A stretch of DNA of 64,000 nucleotides from Echiichthys vipera (Eukaryota > Chordata > Actinopteri > Perciformes > Trachinidae), in NCBI GenBank assembly GCA_963691815.1, contig OY829661.1, forward strand, positions 17,236,849-17,300,848, in the 5' to 3' direction. Shown in pieces: positions 51,501-62,989 of the stretch. The notes under the pieces were generated by a model that saw only the letters and a list, made by a program, of their open reading frames with translations, had not been told where the DNA came from and made no database searches. How positions within the stretch are numbered: position 1 is the first letter of the stretch; each line of letters begins with the position of its first letter. The translations under genes were made by a program, and so were the position numbers.

Positions 51501-54500
51501 ATCAGACTAACCAAAAGGAAATGTTTTGACTCAACTGACTCTTTAGAGTGACTCTGACCTGAAGTTTTTTTTCCCTTCATTACAGAATATCAACTACATG
51601 AGCCTGATGGAGGTTTTGGGAGCTTCGTTTTCCAACCTGCAGCTTGCTCAGCAGAGTTCTTCTTTAGCTCAATCAGTAATGAACACTTCAAACCCAAATG
51701 TGCCATCATCTTACACTACCAATTTCATCCCTCAACCAAATGCTTTACCCGTTCAGACCACCATTTCTGTTCCGCCTCAGACGCAAGTATGTGTGCCAAG
51801 TTCAAGCTCCAACAACCCCCGGTTTAGTCAGGCCCCTGCATGCATGATTGCAGACCAGCCTGCCACCCAGAGCTCCAGGGAAACCTCTCTGAGAGGCAGC
51901 CAGCATCACACCACCAGAAATCTACCCTCCACTGCTAATGGTGTAGGTGTAAATTATCAGGTATTGCTCAAATGTTCTGTTAGTTCTGACACATTGTGCT
52001 TCTGTGTAAACAATAACTTAATCCCAGTGAAGTCAAGCTGAATACATTTTCTTTTTTTTCTTCAGGAAATGCAGCCTCTCTCTGTCCTGGCGGTGTCACC
52101 AGAAATCCAGTTTAGTGAGAGCAGGAGGTTAATCCCAACCTCACAGGGGCTACTGGCCACTACTGACACTAGTCATGCTATTCTCAGTGCCCCTGTTTTA
52201 CTGCCTTCAAATGATAGCATACAAAGCAATCCTGCTCCCCAGGTCTTGGGCTTGAAGTTACTTCAGCTCCACCGTCCTCCATTGCACCAGCAGAGTACCC
52301 CACATCATCCCAAAGGCCCCCAGGCCCTCCACACTGCAACTATAGAATCCCATCAGCAAAAGTTTAAAAACAATGAGCAACCAGCTTCAGTTCCAAAAAG
52401 ACAACTTAGTTTTAATCCTCCACATGATCCAACTCCCAGGAACTCTCAACCCAAGAGTCAGACATCAGAAAGACCCCGAGGGCAAGGGTTCCCTCTTCTT
52501 CCTCCTGCTTTACCACCCCACACACCTGCACCAATGCAGGGCCTTCGTCTACTGCACTTTCAACCTGTTCCACACAGCAACACCACTTTCCCCAAACTGT
52601 CCTTACCACCTTCCTCCTGGCCCGCTGGTGTCATTGCAGCACAGAGGGTAGAAGCACCTATGATCAAGCTTCTAAAAATAGAATCTGGACCAAAAATGGC
52701 AAGCAATACTTCCATTATTTTCTAGACTTTTTAAATTGGGTACTATTAAATCTTGCATAGTAGTTACCCAGATATCTGTCTCTGCCGTAGATGTATCCTG
52801 AGGCAGCTCCTTCAGCCCAAATGGCCCGTCTCATGTCCATGGAGGAGCTGACAAGTTCAGCCATCTGGAGGCAGAATGCGGAAGAGGCTCGACTGCGGCT
52901 GCTCAGAGTAGATCCACCTACTGAAAGCACCAGAAGAGTTGCCACTTATCCCAGCGCTAACTCCAGCAAGAGGCAAACACATATTAGTTTTCATGTTACA
53001 TGTTGCATTTTTTAAAGCTGTTTATTTGACTCATTATACTCACTGTGTTGTTTATAGGCAGAAGAGGAGAGAGGAGAGGTCAGGCAGGGAAAGAAAAGCA
53101 GAGGTCACATTCAGACCAAATGAGTCCATCATCCCTACACAAGAGGTAAAACAATATTAATTGAAGTAAGAAATATTTTGCGCTACTACCAATGTGTACC
53201 AAAGTGTAACTCATGTTTGTTATTTCCACTTTATCTGCAGCCAGCAAATGGGCCTTTAGATGAAGAGCCTGCAGCTTCAGAAGAGATCATCCCTGGACAG
53301 GATAATGCCAGTGTTGTCCAATTTGGTCAGTGTCAAATACAGACCTATTCACGCCTTTTTCATCAATACACTGATGTATTAGAGAGAGTTAAGGTGAAAT
53401 ATTGATTGTGATCTCAGCAGAAAAAGCAGTAAACTACATCCAGTATGTTGCCCGGCAACGTCTTTTTTGATTATGCTAGAAAAGTAGTTTATGAAAGTGG
53501 TGCACATTTTCATACCCTCTCTCCTGAAAGATATTCAATGTGCTGCATTAAGTTGTATAGAAATAATTGTATAAAAGAGAGATTCTAAACCTCTCTGAAA
53601 AAAGAGAGCTTGAGAAAGACGTTGAAACACAGCTCTTTTCCCACCTCATTTATAAAGATGACAGACTAGCCTTTAGTTTTGTTATGCGTTACTGTATAGT
53701 GTAGTTCCTGACCAGACACTTTGCAACATCATAACGTCTATTGACCTTGTGTTCTCTTTCTAAACAACATTAACTCCCAGGGTCCTTTGATTCTTTGCTG
53801 ACTGGTCAGAGTTTATTGGACAGGGCTGTGTCCACTTCAGCTGAGCTCCATGCCTATGCTTCTACACGTAAAAGACCACCTGAGTGCCATGATGCGTTTA
53901 CTAACACAGACCCAGGTGAGTTAGAGTTTGGGTTATGATTTATATGGTGTAAATATTGCAATAGTTTTGCACAGCTATAATGTTATTAGTTGTTGCTTGT
54001 ATTTGTACTAGTAGTTGTGTGTGTAAATGAGTAGTAACATACGTTGGATTTATCAGTTCTGCTTGGATTGTTTCAAATGCATGTTTCCAATTTAGATTTT
54101 TTTCTTTCAGCTTGTCCTCCCACAGTTGTGAATAAAGCTGTGTCTGCCTCTGTGACTTCTGGTAGCCCTAAATGTAAGCTGATTTGAAATTTCAGCTAAA
54201 AAGATAACCTACTGTTTTTTTGTTGTGGATACATTATGTGTTTGGGATTATTTGTTTTCTCCATCCAGCACAAAGTTCAGGGAATCTGCAGTTTTGCAAT
54301 GGGCACCTTGTTCAAAACTTAGAGGACACCCCACAAGAGCCAGAGAAGAATCTGGTAAGAAAAAAGGTGTACCCAACAGTGGCTGGGAATTGTGCTTTTG
54401 TGCTCCAAAGCTATGTCTGAATAGGTCTTTTATTCCATGTACTTAAAGCATGTACTGAATACAAAACCTAGTACATTACTGCCTACTATTCTGCATGTAG

Positions 54501-57500
54501 AATGAAATATACTTATATATGTGTGTGTATATATATACATACATACAAACTGATCTACATCCAGGACAGGTCTTTTCATGCAGTGACCATACATTTATTC
54601 TGTATGCAAATTCATACCTTTTTATATAGAACTTGCATTTTAGAAATGTGTTACATTAATTAATGGATATTTTAAGTTACTTATCTTTTTTCTCTGCCTT
54701 TGTCTCAAAGGGTCTGAATGGCCGCCAGTTCATAAGTGTCTTGGATCTAGAAGAAAAAGCCCTGCATCAGAACTTGCCACCCTCTCTCAGCTTAGGAGCG
54801 CAGGATGTTCCTTCCATCCGCCCTTCTTCACCTACTTCTGCTCAGCTTCATGTACTTGCAATTTCTGCTATCAGGAGTGCTGCTGCTGATCCACAACCCT
54901 CAGTCACAGTTCCAGAGGACCTCGACTGTAGGGATCACACAGGTATTTGTCTGTATATTAATGCAGTTATGTATTTCTATTTAACAACAAGATCAGTGTT
55001 GACGCACCACGCACTGTTGGTAAAGTTTGGTGCAAATATCTGTTGTACTGTACACTTCAGGTATCCCTGAGGAGTCGCAGTCACTCAGCCACATCGAGCC
55101 CAGTAGGGATCCGGAGAGAATCTCTCCACAAAACATGGTTCATCCATCTGATTTTGAAATCTGTCAAGCCATAAAAACCCAGAGCGTTGGACCTCACAGT
55201 GCCTCATCCACACTTCCTACAGTTTGGTTCTCTTCCCGCCTGTCAGAGATGGACGCTCAATTGGCTGCTCTACAGAACATTGCAGACTATCTGGAGATGG
55301 ACTTTTCCAACTCCAGGATGGTACATAAGCATGCTGTTTTTTTAATTTATCCTGCTTATGTTATTATTTCACAGATTGTCTTTGAAGACTTTGATTGACT
55401 GATACATGTAATATGTTGTTCTTTGTGTAGCTGGTGAACACTATTGAAAAGCTCACACCAGTCGTGACTCCTGGTATGAAGACCACTGCAGTGAAAAAAA
55501 CTGTCAGACTGGCTGTTCCACAGGAAGGTATGACCTAAAACTATTCATCTGTAATGATAGCTAAAATTGCATTATATTTGAAATTACTTTCCAAGTCCTT
55601 GAAACCCAGAACACTGTAGTATCATTACCTATAAGACTCTGTTGTACATTCTCTGTTTCTTAACAGCATGGTTACCACGACTGGACACTTCAACTGAACT
55701 GAATGCCTGTGAAGAGGAAGACGAAAATCCCAAAGAAGAACATGTGCTTCATAGTGACTCCTGGGGTCCAGAAAAGAAGTCATCTTTAAGTTATTACTCT
55801 TCTTCTTACAGTCACAAAGCTGGTCCTTCCTACCTTCACACCCCTCCAAGTAAAGATGCTATATATTCATATATATTACATGCTGGCTCTTCTGAGTGTT
55901 GTCTTTTATAACATTAGCTTTAATCATTTACAATTGAACATGGGAAGCTATCCTTTTCGTGTTACAAAGAAAAAATTAATAAAGAGCGAGCTGTTAGATT
56001 CAATAAAATAATATAAATCAGATTATATTCCGCTCAGCTTAAGTCTGAACCTTTAGGTTTAATGTACTCGGTCCACTTGGTCCAAATGCTAAAAAAAAAA
56101 ATCTATGTCCAATCTTTTTGGACTTTCTGGAAAATGGCGACCTTTCCATAACATATACTTTATATATTATTTCTATGCATTCATCAATTAAAAATGCAAT
56201 TTAATCAAACAATTTCAAAAAGTGTTACTATCTGCAATTACATCTTATCCCAAAGAGGGATCTAGACACAATACTGTATATCTCAATTCTTATGGAATAC
56301 TATCTATGGTTTAAACAAGTGACTAGCATAGTGGCAAACAACTGCATTTTTAATTGATGAAACATTAACATGTATTCTTTATTCTTGTACAGTCAGATCC
56401 ATGTTTGTTTACCCAGTAGAGATAATGCTAAAAGTATTTCATCTGTGTTGATCTCAGGAATGAAAGAGCAGCTGACTGAAGCATCTGGAATATCTCCTGT
56501 GTAGGTCTAAGTAAAATCTTTCAACCATGTTATGACCCACATTATCTATTGTGGATGTGCTTACCGCTCTGTTATTTTTTTTCTATTTTTTTAATACTAC
56601 TTGTCCATCTCTAGATGGGACGATGAGAATCTGGGTCAGACCGGGTTATCCGATACAGCAGAAATCTTAGACGAATTGATGAGGGAAGGTTATTTATCCC
56701 TGAGTGACCTGGATCTGTCCAATTCTCAGACTGCACACTGTAGCAGGTATGGTACCCACTAACCTTCCCTGCTGTCCAAATGAATGTTATTTGAGCTAAA
56801 AGGTAATATGACCCTTAGCAGGCCGGACCTGCAGCAAAGTAGCTGGATGTCGCAGAAACGAGTCCTTCCAGAGGATGAGAGGAGAGAGCTGAGGATCTGG
56901 ATGAGAAGGAAACAGAGGGAAAGACTGGCTGTTTATCATAAACACAGAGAGAGCCTGCGGGAGAGGGAACACAAACCTTTTTCTACCTCTGGAACAGTGG
57001 TGAGATTTGTTTGTCTCCTTACTAGAATTGTGGCATATTCCATTGTATGTCATTTTAAAAAACAGTATATCCACATTGTTGTTCGCCTGCTCTGCCCCTA
57101 CAGAAATCAACAAACAAGAATCAAGCAACCGTTTGGGGAACCAGAGAGGATAAAGAAAAGTATGTACCTCTTTATAATGTACACAATAAACATGCATGTG
57201 CATATGCATAACTGTTATTGCATTTGATTTAATAGGTTGATGCTTTTGAAGCAATACAACCAGAGGACCCGTGAAGCCTGTTCTTTGGCCAGTAACTTTC
57301 CCGCCAGTTCTCCAACCCTACAAGTTTCTTCACAGACTGTAGGTTCACCAGGACCCTTAACTACACGACCCAGCTCTGCTCCACCCGCTGGAACCACTCG
57401 CAGGTATCTCCTGCAACAGTAATCTGACCAGGATCTCGTCTTCATTAAAGAATAATCTGGCATTTGAAGAAATCATTAATCATTCATTTATTATTCCACA

Positions 57501-58614
57501 ATGATCACATTCTGTACAGAACTAGACCTGTTGATTTTAAAGGTCTCTTATTGTAAGAAAAAAAAGAAAGAAAAGTGAGTTTTTCCACATCTTTTCTGAT
57601 TGTAAAGCAGGTCAAGGTGTTATATAAATACTGTGAAAGTATCAACATGCTCTATCCACAGAGAAATACACTGCAGTTAAATCATGAACATGTTCAAGAA
57701 TAAACCGAAAATGGGCATAATGTAGGACCTTTATTAATTTTGATTAGATGCTAATGGAGGAAATATCTTTCTATCTATGATTTCTTAGGACCTTCAATGT
57801 ATCTACCAATGGTAAACGAAGTATTAAGTCAGGACAAGCTCAACCCCACCTTCGTCCATGGACTGCTGAGATCCATTCAGAGGATCAGCGCAGGAGGCTG
57901 GGACTACATAGACCAGGTATCGTAATGATATTCAGCTACATTGGTGTCCTGTGGGAAAAAATGCTTTCTGAGATTATGTGCGAGGATCAGATGTTGATAA
58001 TACTCTACTACTGTAGATGTATTTTCACTCTATTGTCAAAACACTAGTATTACATTCACTAAGCTTGTTGACGTTGTGTGAATTTTGTATTAGTTACTTC
58101 TCTGCCGAGGGACCGTCTGTCTCAGGTGACCAGACGTGGCATGCTCACACACACAAACAGCCACACAGCCAGCCAGAGCGAGGAACGGCATTTCGAACAC
58201 CAGAGAAAGACAGGGCCGGATAAAGGTCCTTCAAGAGGGACTTCTATAGGGAGAGGGATTCTGAGGGAGCAGAGGAGGATTGAAGAGAGAGAAGAGGTGA
58301 ACCTTTGGGAGCCCACTTCAGAATTGAATTGGCTGCTGGAAACAGAAGACTCTAACACAGTAAGAATCACAAATAAGCCTGTATCTGAGATGAACGTTGC
58401 TATTGCAGATGGTTGATGGTTTCATATTCAGTTTTTTAAATTGTTTTACATTTTTCAGTTTTTGGCCAGACTGTTGGGTGAGCACGATGATGGAGCAAGA
58501 GCTGGTGTGTCAACAATGGACTGGCTGGACAACCTTTCCGAAAGCGGCAGCAGCAGCCTCAGCAAAATAGACTGGGCAGCTATCGAGAAGATGGCGGCTG
58601 CAGAGGACGCTTGA
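39537..58614 (+). CDS. cplane1: cplane1 (C5orf42/JBTS17), ciliogenesis and planar polarity effector 1; 49 coding exons, 3246 aa
   Basis: Exons: 39537-39617, 39710-39845, 39931-40050, 40220-40452, 40564-40667, 40754-40910, 41002-41105, 41756-41938, 42391-42640, 42744-42926, 43186-43967, 44204-44394, 44493-44573, 44664-44828, 45297-45464, 45549-45780, 45919-46055, 46146-46363, 46440-46604, 47715-47862, 47950-48059, 48156-48305, 48431-48542, 48660-48966, 49054-50172, 50434-50588, 50684-50757, 50849-50913, 51231-51495, 51586-51960, 52066-52698, 52791-52972, 53058-53145, 53241-53325, 53781-53915, 54111-54173, 54269-54354, 54711-54942, 55061-55320, 55431-55527, 55667-55849, 56458-56500, 56615-56746, 56822-56999, 57104-57159, 57236-57403, 57789-57916, 58094-58359, 58459-58614. 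All phases agree and the sum is 9741 nt; human CPLANE1 is about 3200 aa. The start MELKLEVVLSSSIKRKKPWP matches human MEIKLEVLTSTSIKQKKPWP. CPLANE1 works with INTU, FUZ and WDPCP at the basal body to recruit IFT-A proteins; mutations cause Joubert syndrome 17. Residues 1 to about 456 look like the N-terminal beta-propeller (GVLLSGEIFLW-like repeats, SWSPGGLFLACV). Exon 25 encodes 373 residues beginning Lys-rich. ELHAYASTRKRPPE (about residue 2540) begins the Joubert-associated block, then WDDENLGQTGLSDTAEILDE. Oddities: introns after exons 31 and 32 start with GC. Confidence 0.95.
41106..42390. other. cplane1 introns 7 and 8
   Basis: Two introns flanking exon 41756-41938. The first (650 bp) shows nothing recognisable. 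The second contains a MITE-like repeat at about 42171-42360. Confidence 0.5.
42171..42360. repeat. MITE-like repeat ('gggctgcaac ... attaatcaattaatca' type)
   Basis: Begins GGGCTGCAAC, has 'tgattattatctattgacct', and near the end 'cttgattaatcaattaatca'. This matches the look of a very common fish repeat with GGGCTGCAAC ends. The right-hand terminal repeat is not preserved, so the copy is truncated or decayed. Confidence 0.55.
44829..45296. other. cplane1 intron 14
   Basis: 468 bp between two phase-compatible exons; nothing recognisable inside. Confidence 0.4.
46867..47418 (-). mobile_element. Non-autonomous Tc1/mariner-type element with perfect 28-bp terminal inverted repeats
   Basis: Sits in cplane1 intron 19. 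Its ends begin CAGTGCCTATAGAAAGTCAT and are perfectly repeated, inverted, over 28 bp (46867-46894 and 47391-47418). TA dinucleotides flank both sides, as expected for Tc1/mariner insertion. On the - strand around 47258-47211 the sequence reads EWPSQSPDLNPIEHLWIDFE, the catalytic-region signature of Tc1 transposases. The remaining transposase is missing or broken, so the 552-bp copy cannot move itself. Confidence 0.88.
47419..47714. other. Remainder of cplane1 intron 19
   Basis: AT-rich sequence between the Tc1-type element and exon 20; no feature seen. Confidence 0.4.
53326..53780. other. cplane1 intron 34
   Basis: 455 bp, AT-rich, with no recognisable feature. Confidence 0.4.
54355..54710. 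other. cplane1 intron 37
   Basis: 356 bp with a short GT/TA-rich tract near 54519-54545; nothing else seen. Confidence 0.4.
55850..56457. other. cplane1 intron 41
   Basis: 608 bp of AT-rich sequence before the 43-nt exon 42; nothing recognisable. Confidence 0.4.
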
Positions 58615-58769
58615 GCCCGAGTGTCAAGTAAAGGAGAAACAATACCACCTAAACACTTGGATGATATATTACTGGAAAACACTTTTAAGATTTGATGTGC
58701 CTGTTGAATATACTGTAATTCCAAAGCATTTTGAAGTATGATAATATGAACTATAATTTAGACATGTTA

Positions 58770-58775
58770 AATAAA
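58770..58775 (+). terminator. cplane1: Candidate cplane1 polyadenylation signal
   Basis: AATAAA in 'catgttaaataaattacata', about 155 bp after the stop codon. Confidence 0.6.
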
Positions 58776-59135
58776 TTACATATGAGTGATACCGTATGTC
58801 AAAACAGATTTTTTTTTTTAGATTGGTGAAGTAGGCTTATAATCAATAACGTGCTGTAATCAATTTCATTTTCATATATAATTCAAGCGGTTGAAGATGA
58901 ATGAATGTATGAATGAATATAATTCATAATGTTTGTTGCACTGACATCTGCAGTGATGTCCTTCTCTTAAATGTAGGTTTGTGCCATTTGTGTGTAAATT
59001 TATTTATTTATTTTTGTACAGACTTGACTATTTCAACTATTAAATATATGGATTTAGGAATTTCAAAGATGTTTCCTTTATTTTTTTTACTGTTGTCATT
59101 CTTGTCTATATAGCCTGAGAGAGTTGCCCACTGTA

Positions 59136-59139
<4 letters not shown>

Positions 59140-59195
<56 letters not shown>
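59140..59195. repeat. (CA)n microsatellite
   Basis: About 27 pure CA units in the cplane1-wdr70 spacer. Confidence 0.97.
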
Positions 59196-59199
<4 letters not shown>

Positions 59200-59377
59200 T
59201 AATATCTGACATCTTTTACATTTTCAGCATATTTCATAAATGACCGGCCAGTGATAAATTCTTGAGTTGTTGTATTGCATTTATGCTGGATTTTGCATTG
59301 GGTCTTCAATCTTCATACCAGTCTTGTTTGTTTATTTGAACCATATGATCCTCTATAAATACCATATGCAGTTCTTT

Positions 59378-59408
59378 ATCATCTTTATATACTATATATA
59401 AAGATGAT
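59378..59408. repeat. Perfect inverted repeat (14-bp arms, 3-nt loop)
   Basis: ATCATCTTTATATA, loop CTA, TATATAAAGATGAT. Too short and AT-rich for a microRNA precursor. Confidence 0.85.
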
Positions 59409-59621
59409 CAAAACACGCTCAGACACTGGAAGAAAGTGATGCAGTAATGTTAAATCTCCACATTGTTTATCTCCTGTTAACTCGGCTTTGCTTCAGTGTA
59501 AAGGTAAAAACCCTTCACAGAAATTAATCTAATCCAAAAATATGGAAAAGTCATCCTCCACACTCGGAGCACCCAACATCAGCTGTGCCACAACAAATGC
59601 AACAGAAGAAGAAGAAGAAGA

Positions 59622-59629
59622 ACTTCCGG
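59622..59629 (+). promoter_or_regulatory. wdr70: ETS-type site in the wdr70 promoter
   Basis: ACTTCCGG lies 31 bp before the proposed wdr70 start codon and so probably in the core promoter or 5' UTR. The consensus match is exact; binding is inferred. Confidence 0.4.
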
Positions 59630-59659
59630 AGGTCAAAGTTAATCTTCGCATTTGAAAAC

Positions 59660-60084
59660 ATGGACCCCAACAAAGTGGCTAAAGGTAGCAACGTTTATTC
59701 TTTATCTCTTGTATATTTATTTTACACGACTTACATGTATGTGCAGGCACACCGGGCTGTATTTCAAGTTTCTACATTTTCCTGCTGACTACCTGGCGCC
59801 ACTATGTGAGAAGAGACATGCAAACGTTGCTCGTTTGCTAGCTTGTTTGCTAGCTTTAGTTCTCTGCTGTGGTGTTCTTCTCATAGATATATGTCTTAGG
59901 TCCTCCGAGCCTGATATCACACAGGATTTTCACCATAAAACCTTAAATGTTTTTTAACTGTAGCTGGTCACACCTTAAATTGTCCGGAAAAGAGCTGAAA
60001 TTGTTCTTGTTGGGTTAAATCTGTTCTTCTTACTTAAGCTGAAATGATAAAGTATTCTTAGCTAACAGTCAAGCTTTAGTAATG

Positions 60085-60165
<81 letters not shown>

Positions 60166-61437
60166 TTATTTTTTTGGTTGACGTCTAAGAACGTTGTTAT
60201 GTTACTTTCGATGGAGGCATATTTTCAAGTGTGAGCAACGTGATAAGATAGTCCTTTTATTAAGTGAGAAATTAACATTTGTGCAGCAAAAAGGGGATAG
60301 AAAAAAACAAAATACACATATAAAATATGAAAATATATATATACATATAACAACAGCACCAATATATAAAAGTAAATAATTTACATTAAAAAATTATATT
60401 TTTGTGGTATTAAGATGTGTGTATTTTTGGTATGGTAGGCAGGATCCTTTATATTGTTGTTCTTGTGTTTATTTCACAACTCGAAAACATACTCAGCATG
60501 TTCACCTGTAAGGGGAAGAAATGTCACCTGTAGTTGAAGCTGCTTTGTTTGCAAAGAAAACAACACAACGAAGACAGCTGTGTCCTGTATTTTTGAGCAT
60601 TCGCATGAAAGCAGTTTTCATGATAAATGAGACAACGCATGCTATTAAAAATAATCTGCTTGCCTCTTTCGCAGCATCGGGCGAGACGGCTGACGATGGA
60701 GACATTGCATCTGTCATGGGATTCTCTGGGTTCGGTGTGTACAGTGCAGCACAAATGTTCAACAATTTGACATACTTAAATTCTTAAATGATTAACTGAC
60801 AACTTGGTGGTCGGTGATTGTTCAAATGAGTTGTCTTTGCTCCATCCAGGTAAGAAGGCCCGCACATTTGACCTGGATGCCATTTTTGAACAGACACGTC
60901 GAACAGCCATTGAGAGGAGTCAGCATGTATTAGGTAGGTCAACCAACGTAACAAGCTATTAATTTGGTCACCAGGGTGTGTGTAAATGTGTGATGTAATT
61001 CTTCCTTCCTTAGAGGGGCGGCAGAAAGACGATCCGATGGAGGAGGGAGGAGAAAGCTCCAAATCAGTGAAGTCATCAGTCAGTGTTCAGAGAGACAAAG
61101 CTGCAGCTGCTACTTCCAGGTAACCAGGGATTTTTTAGTTTGATTGTCTGAGTGACTACTATTTTACAGTTTGGTCAGGGTGCCACTGCCTCAGAGGTTT
61201 GTGACATGCCTGTAAATCAAGCATAATATCACTTTTTACATTGACTGACAATAATGTTCTTTTTTTCCTTTTAGAAAACAGGAGAGTGAGAGCAGTAGTG
61301 ACAGTGGTTCAGACTCTGACTCAGAGCTTATTGGACCTCCGCTGCCTCCCCAATATACAGCTCAGGAAGGTGATGATGAGCGTGTGCGTCTGCCTCGTCC
61401 ACCAGGCAGCACTGCTCACAATGATGATGAAGAAGAA

Positions 61438-61474
<37 letters not shown>

Positions 61475-62989
61475 GGGAGTCACAAGATGACGACGATGAT
61501 AATGTATGTCTGAATTAACATTAACAGTAGTAATTATAGGTGAACTACAAAATATTTCCTATAAGTCCACCACTTGGATCTCCCTGAGTTTTTATTTGTT
61601 CTGTTTAAAATTTGTTCTGTTACTAATAACATTGATGTCGACTAAGTTTTATTCAAGTATCCCAATAAGCCATGGACGTGTGACAATAAGAGTGCACAAT
61701 ACCAGGATCCTGAAGCTGAAGCAATTATATGGAATTTATCCATCATTATTTGAATTATTTACATCAGTTTTTCCCCATCTCACAGTGTCTTCAGTGTAAA
61801 GGGCCTATAATAGCACCTGATTAGTCTGAGTTGTGTGGTGCATTTGAAATTTCCCCACTAGGTGGCAGCACAAGAAAAAATTTTCAGCGTTTAATGTTAC
61901 ACTATACAGTATGATGGTCTGATCTTGTATTACTAAACAGTAATTACAGTGTTGTGTTTCTCCTCATACCAAATTGTTTGTGCTGCCTGAAACACATCGG
62001 CATCCTAAACACAGCATTTCTCAAAAGAATGGCGATTCATTGGTTTTCACATGAGGAGTATTAACACTGTGGACTGTCACATAGGGAAATAAATGCCTCA
62101 GGTTATTAGAGAAAAGTTCAGATCCTAATCTTTACACCCTATTAAAGTTAAAATGTCACATGTAATTCAATCTCAAAATGAAATGCCACACTATAACTAC
62201 ACACCAAATTCGTCAGTCTTCTTATAATTATCTCATTTTCCACCCTAGAATCCAGTGAAGAAGATTCCAGACACTCATGAGATCACTCTGCAGCATGGCA
62301 CCAAGACAGTAAGGACTTCTTCTTGTAGCACGTATTGCTTATGTGGTTTTATGGAAATGTATTAAATAACTCTTTAGTTATAAAGAAGAATAAGAAGATC
62401 TATATACTCATAAGTGGTTTGTAATTCACACCATAATTTATTTATATTATGCTCACACTAAAACTTCTGGAGAGCTGCATCAGTTATTGGATTGTTTAGC
62501 CAATGCTCCATAACTTTATGCTGTATTTTAAGCAAGTCTGTTTCCCTTGATATTTTGTAGAAGGGAGAAAACAAAATGTTCTCTGTGCCTTTAGGAAAGA
62601 GCCAATCTGGTGTCCAGATCCAGTGCTGATTGCAGTTTTAAAACAGTTTAGATCTGTATAACTTGATCATTACACAAGAACAAACTATAAATATTTGTCT
62701 TCTATTTATTTTTGCTGCCTTTTTAAAGGCGGGGGTATGACTACACTGGTAAATATTCCTAGCAGCAGAAGCAACCCTCTGCATTTGGTTTGCCTCTGAG
62801 TCATACAGGCTCATAGATTGTCTTATATTCACACATAAGGTCGTTGTCTCCTCAGGTATCAGCTCTTGGTTTAGACCCCTCAGGAGCCCGTCTGGTGACT
62901 GGTGGGTATGATTATGATGTGCGGTTCTGGGATTTTGCTGGGATGGACCAGGCTCTGCAGGCCTTCAGATCCCTCCAGCCCTGTGAGTG
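59660..62989 (+). CDS. wdr70: wdr70, WD repeat-containing protein 70, 5' part (7 exons; runs off right edge)
   Basis: Exons 59660-59684, 60675-60734, 60850-60933, 61014-61119, 61275-61503, 62249-62308 and 62856-62989 are all in phase; the last ends TG|GTGAGT and the rest lies beyond 64,000. WDR70 (GAD-1 homologue) is a nuclear WD40 protein reported as a substrate receptor for CUL4-DDB1 in H2B ubiquitination. Family blocks are MGFSGFGKKARTFDLDAIFE, QTRRTAIERS, SDSELIGPPLPP, NPVKKIPDTHEITLQHGTKT and the first WD repeat ALGLDPSGARLVTGGYDYDV plus RFWDFAGMD. The start MDPNKVAK is the only ATG in frame shortly after a promoter-like stretch, but it is spliced after 25 nt, so the first exon is less certain than the others. 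The acidic linker is expanded by a GAT repeat. Confidence 0.92.
60086..60166. repeat. (TA)n microsatellite in wdr70 intron 1
   Basis: About 40 TA units with one C interruption. The remainder of intron 1 (59685-60674) is AT-rich and shows no exon. Confidence 0.97.
61427..61503 (+). repeat. wdr70: GAT/GAA tract coding the acidic linker of wdr70
   Basis: Codons run DDEEED then about thirteen Asp, mostly GAT, then GESQDDDDDN. In mammals the same position is Glu-rich, so acidity is kept while the codon repeat differs. Length is probably polymorphic. Confidence 0.85.
61504..62248. other. wdr70 intron 5
   Basis: 745 bp. Includes 'aaagggcctataatagcacc' near 61798 and 'cccactaggtggcagcacaa' near 61854, the latter a CTCF-like CCACTAGGTGGCAG core. 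Nothing else recognisable. Confidence 0.35.
61854..61871 (+). promoter_or_regulatory. CTCF-like motif in wdr70 intron 5
   Basis: CCACTAGGTGGCAGCAC closely follows the CTCF core consensus CCASYAGRKGGCR. Such cores are also carried by fish and mammalian repeats. Occupancy cannot be judged from sequence. Confidence 0.4.
62309..62855. other. wdr70 intron 6
   Basis: 547 bp of AT-rich sequence, no feature seen. Confidence 0.4.

Larger units (their letters stand above)
58615..59659. other. cplane1 3' UTR and spacer / promoter of wdr70
   Basis: AATAAA at 58770-58775 is the likely cplane1 polyadenylation signal, giving a short 3' UTR of about 180 bp. The spacer then holds a CA microsatellite (59140-59195), a hairpin (59378-59408) and, just before the wdr70 ATG, a GAA tract followed by an ETS-type ACTTCCGG (59622-59629). 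Confidence 0.55.

Noticed and set aside
59378..59408. Hairpin as a possible microRNA precursor
   Set aside because: Arms of 14 bp with a 3-nt loop are too short, and the sequence is almost pure AT.
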